Positions 59,343-64,000 of a stretch of 64,000 bases of DNA are shown piece after piece. The position numbers and the translations under genes were made by a program. Source of the stretch: JANXLS01 sp038227045 (GTDB lineage Bacteria; Planctomycetota; SZUA-567; H5-PLA8); contig JBBRQD010000017.1 of the NCBI GenBank assembly GCA_038227045.1, forward strand, positions 1 through 64,000, in the 5' to 3' direction. How positions within the stretch are numbered: the first letter of the stretch is position 1; each line of letters begins with the position of its first letter. The notes under the pieces are model-generated. The model saw nothing but the letters and a program-made list of their open reading frames with translations. It had not been told where the DNA came from and made no database searches.

Positions 59343-60368
59343 TTATCGCTTGCCAGCCACGAAATCTTCATATAGCAGCACCTCATACGGACTGCCAATA
59401 ATCAACGGGCAGCGTTGGTGCAGAGAAGTGGGCTGAATCTTAAGGATGCGCTCGTCGCCATTCGACGCCCGGCCGCCAGCCTGTTCGCAGACATACGCCA
59501 GCGGATTGCATTCGTACATCAAGCGCCGCTTCCCGCCGCCGGTAATCGGCGATGAGTTGTCCGGCGGATACAAGTACACGCCGCCGCCCAATAGCGTGCG
59601 GTGAAAGTCGGCGATCAAAGAGCCGACGTAGCGCGTGGAATAATGCTTCTCGGATTTCGCGTCGATCTTGCGCAGATGCTCGATGAAACGGCGCGTCTCG
59701 TCGTGCCAATCGTGGTAATGGGCTTCGTTGCAGGCGTACGTTAGCCCGCGCTCCGGAATGTGGAGATTCTCCCGGGAGATGAGAAATTCGCCGATGCCGC
59801 TGTCGAGCGTGTACGCATTGACGCCGTTTCCGGACGTGTAGACCAGCACCGTCGAGGGACCGTACATGACATAGCCGGCCGCCACCTGCTCGGTGCCTTT
59901 TTGCAGCAAGTCCTTCTCGGTCGCCTGCTCGGCCGACTCGACGCGCCGCAGCACGGAGAAGATCGAGCCGACGACTCCGTTGATTTCGAGATTGGACGAA
60001 TCAAGCGGATCGATGCACACGATGTATTTGCCGCCTTGCGAGCGGCTGTGCAGATGAACGGGATCCTTCATGTTTTCGCTGACGATGGTGGCGACGCCCG
60101 GCGAATTGCTAAAGACGCGAATGAACGTCTCGTTGGCGTACAGGTCGAGTCTTTGTTTCCTGTCGCCGGGGACATGCGGCGACTCGGCATAACCGCCCTT
60201 GTCATAAAGTCCCGCCTGCGACAGCGCGCGGGCGATCAGTTTTGCGGCCAGCGAAATCTGCGTGATAATCGTCGAAAATTCACCCGTGGCGCGAATCAAT
60301 TTTTGCTGATGCGTCAAATGCTGGGCAAGGGTCACACCTAGTTTAGGCGGCACGGTCGAGTCGGGCAT
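59343..60368 (-). CDS. fbp: Fructose-1,6-bisphosphatase class I
   Basis: This 341-residue gluconeogenic enzyme removes the 1-phosphate of fructose 1,6-bisphosphate. Visible motifs: 'TLAQHLTHQQKLIRATGEFSTIITQISLAAKLIARAL', 'DLYANETF', 'ATIVSENMKDP' (metal Glu98), 'GKYIVCIDPLDSSNLEINGVVGSIFSV' (metal Asp120 and Asp123), 'YVGSLIADFHRTLLGGGVYLYPPDN' and 'RLMYECNPLAYVCEQAGGRASNGDERIL'. The metal loop reads DPLDSSN where class I enzymes have DPLDGSSN, so one glycine is missing. ATG 60368 follows AGGAG and is preferred over the opening at 60416. Confidence 0.93.
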   Translation of the reverse strand: MPDSTVPPKLGVTLAQHLTHQQKLIRATGEFSTIITQISLAAKLIARALSQAGLYDKGGYAESPHVPGDRKQRLDLYANETFIRVFSNSPGVATIVSENMKDPVHLHSRSQGGKYIVCIDPLDSSNLEINGVVGSIFSVLRRVESAEQATEKDLLQKGTEQVAAGYVMYGPSTVLVYTSGNGVNAYTLDSGIGEFLISRENLHIPERGLTYACNEAHYHDWHDETRRFIEHLRKIDAKSEKHYSTRYVGSLIADFHRTLLGGGVYLYPPDNSSPITGGGKRRLMYECNPLAYVCEQAGGRASNGDERILKIQPTSLHQRCPLIIGSPYEVLLYEDFVAGKR

Positions 60369-60552
60369 GGACGGGCTCCTGAATTGAACGAAGTGCAGTT
60401 CCTTTACTATATCCATTTAATTTGCGTGTGAAAAACAATTTTTTTCAATGAAAAGGTTGACGCGCCGTTGTCGGGGCGGGCAGGCGAGCGCAGGAACGGA
60501 GAAAATTGGAGAGCGCGAAAAAACATCGCGCCGATGCCTCTGCGCTCCAACG
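60369..60552. other. Gap between fbp and kinase genes
   Basis: No gene is seen in these 184 bp. An A/T-rich segment near 60430-60450 could carry the fbp promoter, but no clear match was found. Confidence 0.3.
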
Positions 60553-61665
60553 CTACTTCACCTGCGTCAATAGATGCTCGAGCACCGCTGCCAATTCGGT
60601 GGCGGATTGGTAGCGCTGTTTGGGATCTTTGGCCATCAGTTTAACGATCATGCCCGCCGTGTCGTTGCTTATGGCCGGGTTGACGTCTTGCGGATTCGGC
60701 GTGGCTTCAAAGACATGGCGTTTCATCACTTCACTGCCGTTTTCGCCTTCATACGGCAAGCGCCCGGAGACGACGTGGAACAATGTCGCGCCCAGGCTGT
60801 AAAGGTCCGAGCGCTGATCCGTTTGGCGTAGCGCGCGCGCCTCTTCCGGTGAAATATAGTGCGGCGTGCCGACTGCGATTCCTTCGGACGTGATGCGCAA
60901 TGTGTCATTCAGAAACAACGCCAGCCCCAAATCCGCCAGTTTGACTTGACCGGTGCTGGAAATCATGATGTTTTCGGGCTTTACGTCGCGATGCAAGACA
61001 CCTTGGGCATGCGCGTGTTCGAGCGCGCGTGTGACGCCCAGGCCGATCATCAGTGCTTCTCTTTCAGGCACTATTTTTTCGCGGTGCATGCGCCGGATCA
61101 GCGTTTCGCCGTCGACATATTCCATCGCCAGATAAAACACCTTGTTGATCACGCCCGAATCCCAGACTGAAATAATGTTGGGATGGCTCAGCGAACTAGC
61201 CGCCAGAACTTCGCGTTTGAAGCGCTCGACAAACGTCGGATCCTGAGCGAGGTTTTTGGGCAAAATTTTGACCGCAACCGTCTGGCCGGTCCGAGTATCC
61301 GTCGCTTTAAAGACAATCCCCATAACGCCGCCCAGGCGCTTTTGCAGTTGGAAAGGTCCGAGGATGTATGGTTGTTGAACCGTCGAGTCTTCCCAATCAT
61401 GGAGATCGGCTTTTGGCGCGGAGTGCCGAACTTCGTCGGTTTGACGGAGATGGCGCTGTTCGACGATGATGTCGTTGATCTGCGCCGCGGTAAGAAAGCC
61501 CATTTCGATGGCCAATTCGCCGACGCGGATTTGAATTCCTTTTTGGCGATACTTTAACTGCTTTTTTAAAACATCACGTACTTGTGCCCACGTCAGCATG
61601 CTCTTGGCAACGGCAATGTCGCCAAATAGGTCGTGCTTGGTGCCATTCGATTCTGGTACTGCCAT
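60553..61665 (-). CDS. Hanks-type Ser/Thr kinase with T2SS-E-like N-terminal domain
   Basis: This 370-residue protein joins a small helical domain (about 13-72, 'AKSMLTWAQVRDVLKKQLKYRQKG..IRVGELAIEMGFLTAAQINDII') to a kinase domain (about 103-370). The first part resembles the N-terminal domain of type II secretion ATPases (MshEN type), seen in some planctomycete kinases. Kinase residues: glycine loop LGGVMGIVF (atypical GxGxxG), Lys133 in VAVK, HRDVKPEN (D227), ADLGLA (DLG for DFG) and VGTPHYISPEEA. No membrane helix is predicted. A second kinase lies upstream on the same strand. Confidence 0.9.
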   Translation of the reverse strand: MAVPESNGTKHDLFGDIAVAKSMLTWAQVRDVLKKQLKYRQKGIQIRVGELAIEMGFLTAAQINDIIVEQRHLRQTDEVRHSAPKADLHDWEDSTVQQPYILGPFQLQKRLGGVMGIVFKATDTRTGQTVAVKILPKNLAQDPTFVERFKREVLAASSLSHPNIISVWDSGVINKVFYLAMEYVDGETLIRRMHREKIVPEREALMIGLGVTRALEHAHAQGVLHRDVKPENIMISSTGQVKLADLGLALFLNDTLRITSEGIAVGTPHYISPEEARALRQTDQRSDLYSLGATLFHVVSGRLPYEGENGSEVMKRHVFEATPNPQDVNPAISNDTAGMIVKLMAKDPKQRYQSATELAAVLEHLLTQVK

Positions 61666-61782
61666 TGTCTGCCCCCGCAACTTATATATTTTAACCTATA
61701 GGCATGGCAAAGTCTATACTTATGAACAAGGGGGATTACAATTATTAAATGCACCATTTTAGCCAACTGTTCAAAATTAAAA
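61666..61782. promoter_or_regulatory. AT-rich upstream region of the kinase gene
   Basis: Read on the minus strand it contains GACTTTGCCATGCCTATAGG about 35-55 bp before the start. A closely similar TTTTGCCATGCGTATAAAA lies the same distance before the dehydrogenase gene at 50661. It may mark a shared promoter type. Confidence 0.35.
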
Positions 61783-64000
61783 TTATGGCTTTTGAAGTAA
61801 TTTTGCTTGTCCCACAAGTTGAGTCAATCCGTCGGCCAAACTATGATATTTATCGGACTTTTTTCTGTCTCCACCGACACCGATTTTCGGAATAAATGGA
61901 ACCTTTAATCCGACCGATTTCTCAGCTTGTTTCGTATAATGTTCGGCAGCCTTTTGCAGTTCGGCCTCCAATTCGGTGGCGTCACTTCGTGCAGCGGCCA
62001 GACTCGCGGCGGTCGCGGCGAAATCGTTTGCCGCGAACGCAGCCAGCGGTTTTTTCGACTTTTCCAGCGCGCTCAATTGCATCTTTGCGATAGCCAGCGT
62101 ATGCCTTTTCGTGGCGGCGTCGTCCTCGTCGAGTTCCGCGCCGATTTTGAAACGTTCCATGGCGTCGGCTTCAATTTTTTGCATCTGTTCAATGACGTCC
62201 TCTGCCGCGCGCGCGGCTTCCAACGCGGTCTTGGCGTTCTTCAAGAGCGTGCCGGCCGGATCGAGTTTCAGCGCTTCGTCGAGAACCGCCGCGGCTTCAT
62301 CGTCTTTGCGCTGCTCCGCCAGTTCGCAGGCTTTCGCAACGGCTTTCGCCGCGCGCGACGGAACTTTGTCGAGCGCCTTGATGCGCAGTTGCGCGTCGCT
62401 CTCCAGTGCCGAACTTTTTATCATGGCGCTCGCGTATAATCGTTGCGCTTCGGCCAAATCGCCCGCGTCGCGCGCGCTGTCGCCTTTCGCGAGCGTTTCG
62501 CGTCCCTCGGCTTCGTTGAGTTTGCTGACCGGCGGCGAAAACCCCGGCTTCAATTCCATGGCCACGCCAAACTTGATGCGCGCCTTGACGAATTCGCCTT
62601 TATCGATGGCGTCCTGGCCCTCGCGCATGACGTCCTGATAGCGCGCCTCGGCTTTTTCTTCCGCGGTGATTTTCTGGACGACGGCATCGAGCCGTTCGGC
62701 CGTCGCGGCGTCGCTGGCGATCTCCTGAGCTTTGCGATACGCCGTTTCCGCGCGCGACAGTTCGCCGCGCCCTTCGGCGGCGCGCGCCTGCGCCAGAAAA
62801 GCGAGCCTCCGGCATTGACGCGCCTTCTCGGCAAATCCCGCCTTCCGCGCCTCGGGCGCGATCTCCGCCGCGCGCGCATACGCGCTTTCCACTTTGTCGA
62901 ATTCGCTGCGCTGCTGGGCGTCGGCCGCCTGAGTTTCAAGGCGCTCCAATTCGACCGCGTTGGGATCGCGCGGCGGCGCGGGCGAGAATTCGGCGAGCGG
63001 TTTCTTGGCCGTTTCGATCGCCGCTGCCACGCGGTCAATGCAGGTCTGCGCGGCGTTTTCTTCGTCGAGCGCTTGCGCGTTGCGGTAGCGCGACAACGCA
63101 TCGTTCAACTTGCCCTGCTTTTCCAAATCGGCCGCCGCGCGCATTTCGTTGTCGAACACAATACGCCGGTCTGTCCGGTCGCGGCGCGCAATCAGTTCGA
63201 CATGCGTCGGCGCGAACTTCAGCGCGTCAAGATAAATCGCGCGCGCATCCTTGATTCGCCCGGCTTTGAATGCATCGTCCCCCAGCGCGGTGCGTTCGCG
63301 CAACTCGGCGTCGGAGATCTGCGGCAGAAGTGTTTCGGAAATCTTCGGCGGCTGAGGTACCTGCTTTCCGCTCGATGCATACGCGATCAGTCCCGCGGCG
63401 CAAATTACACCCAGGATCGCGGCCGCGACCCGCCACGATCTTCCTCCGGAGTTCCAGCCGTTCCGTCGCGCATGGCTTCCAAACAACGCTGCGGATTCGC
63501 CGTCCGACGACACGCACGGCTCCAGCTCCTCGCCTTCGGGCCTGGGTTTGGGAATCAACGGCGCAAAGGGCGGGGGCGCGGGGATCGAATTTCCGGCCAG
63601 CACCGCTTCGATCATGCCGATCAACGTCGTCGCGCCTTCCGGACGATCGTCGCGCCGCTTCGCCAAAAGATGCAGCAGCAAGTCAGCCGCGCCGCGCGAA
63701 AGGTCCGGGCGCAGGAATTGTGGATCGGGCGGCTTCTCGAATTTCTGTTTGTAAAGAATATTCATCACCGTCGCCGAACCAAACGGCGGCCGGCCGGTGA
63801 ACACGCGGAAAAATGTCGCGCCCAGCGCATACAGATCGCTGCGCGGATCGGCCGTTTCGCCATCCGCCTGCTCGGGACTCATGTACATCGGCGTGCCCAG
63901 ACACGTGCCCGCCAGAGTCAGTTGCGTCGCGGAACCCGAATCCATCACCAGTCCGAAATCGACGATGCGCAGCACGCCGTCCATGCCCAGCAGCAGATTC
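61783..64000 (-). CDS. Hanks-type Ser/Thr kinase with long helical C-terminal part (5' end outside window)
   Basis: The visible 739 or so residues start inside the kinase catalytic loop ('NLLLG' before 'MDGVLRIVDFGLVMD') and include DFG, 'LGTPMYMSPEQADGETADPRSDLYALGATFFRVFTGRPPF' and the end of the kinase fold. A Pro-rich linker and one membrane helix ('VAAAILGVICAAGLIAYA') follow, then about 500 residues of Ala/Glu/Lys-rich helices resembling degenerate TPRs ('GDDAFKAGRIKDARAIYLDALKFAPTH', 'GQDAIDKGEFVKARIKFGVAMELKPG'). The helical part would lie outside the cytoplasm and may sense ligands or partners. The gene continues beyond position 64000. Confidence 0.88.
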   Translation of the reverse strand, partial: NLLLGMDGVLRIVDFGLVMDSGSATQLTLAGTCLGTPMYMSPEQADGETADPRSDLYALGATFFRVFTGRPPFGSATVMNILYKQKFEKPPDPQFLRPDLSRGAADLLLHLLAKRRDDRPEGATTLIGMIEAVLAGNSIPAPPPFAPLIPKPRPEGEELEPCVSSDGESAALFGSHARRNGWNSGGRSWRVAAAILGVICAAGLIAYASSGKQVPQPPKISETLLPQISDAELRERTALGDDAFKAGRIKDARAIYLDALKFAPTHVELIARRDRTDRRIVFDNEMRAAADLEKQGKLNDALSRYRNAQALDEENAAQTCIDRVAAAIETAKKPLAEFSPAPPRDPNAVELERLETQAADAQQRSEFDKVESAYARAAEIAPEARKAGFAEKARQCRRLAFLAQARAAEGRGELSRAETAYRKAQEIASDAATAERLDAVVQKITAEEKAEARYQDVMREGQDAIDKGEFVKARIKFGVAMELKPGFSPPVSKLNEAEGRETLAKGDSARDAGDLAEAQRLYASAMIKSSALESDAQLRIKALDKVPSRAAKAVAKACELAEQRKDDEAAAVLDEALKLDPAGTLLKNAKTALEAARAAEDVIEQMQKIEADAMERFKIGAELDEDDAATKRHTLAIAKMQLSALEKSKKPLAAFAANDFAATAASLAAARSDATELEAELQKAAEHYTKQAEKSVGLKVPFIPKIGVGGDRKKSDKYHSLADGLTQLVGQAKLLQKP

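Overview
The window reads as chromosome from a PVC-superphylum bacterium, most likely a planctomycete. The taxonomic call rests on family content. There are two DUF1501 proteins, one beside a DUF1549/DUF1553 partner, two DUF1080 (3-keto-disaccharide hydrolase type) proteins, a Pirellula/Verrucomicrobium-type membrane-bound dehydrogenase with a separate heme-domain protein, small proteins carrying the planctomycete 'FSLRT' membrane segment, Hanks-type kinases with long C-terminal extensions, and many secreted proteins of unknown role. No rRNA, tRNA, CRISPR array, prophage or complete insertion sequence was seen.

Layout. 0-6.5 kb: secreted unknowns around a two-gene RND/MMPL exporter plus LolA-like pair. 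6.6-10.4 kb: MoxR ATPase, a Bcp-type peroxiredoxin, moaD-moaE and a PQQ-type beta-propeller protein. 10.4-17 kb (minus strand): a TPR membrane glycosyltransferase-like protein, a small alarmone-hydrolase-like HD protein and a 1093-residue PKD surface protein. 17-26 kb: a DUF1080 protein, clpS, three tandem TatA-like genes (one only 43 codons long), pcrA, queG, a proline-rich membrane-anchored protein and a DUF1501 protein with a twin-arginine signal. 26-28.7 kb (minus): acyl-CoA mutase large subunit and its MeaB chaperone. 30-35 kb (minus): prkA, a membrane protein, yeaH/DUF444, a glyoxalase-fold protein and a sulfite-oxidase-fold molybdoenzyme. 35-39.5 kb (minus): an OsmC protein coupled to three small paralogous membrane proteins, a GT-C glycosyltransferase and a secreted helical protein.

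41-50.7 kb (minus) is the most system-like part. It holds an MFS sugar transporter, three paralogous secreted or anchored cupredoxins, a DUF1080 protein, a sugar isomerase/epimerase, a c-type cytochrome domain protein and a PQQ-like membrane-bound dehydrogenase. I infer a sugar-oxidising module in which electrons leave through heme and copper proteins. 50.8-53.7 kb: an FHA membrane protein with a degenerate protease domain, beside a secreted coiled-coil protein. 54-57.4 kb: the DUF1549/DUF1553-DUF1501 pair. 57.4-64 kb (minus): a tandem-domain 6-pyruvoyltetrahydropterin synthase homologue, an EF-hand lipoprotein, fructose-1,6-bisphosphatase and two kinases, the last cut by the window edge.

The gaps are unusually rich in palindromic repeats of several unrelated families. 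One is a 161-bp MITE-like element with long terminal inverted repeats flanked by TA, present three times, one copy sitting inside a different palindromic repeat. Another is a perfect 50-bp inverted repeat at 39.6-39.8 kb. All functional statements come from reading sequence by eye and from family knowledge; no database search was run.
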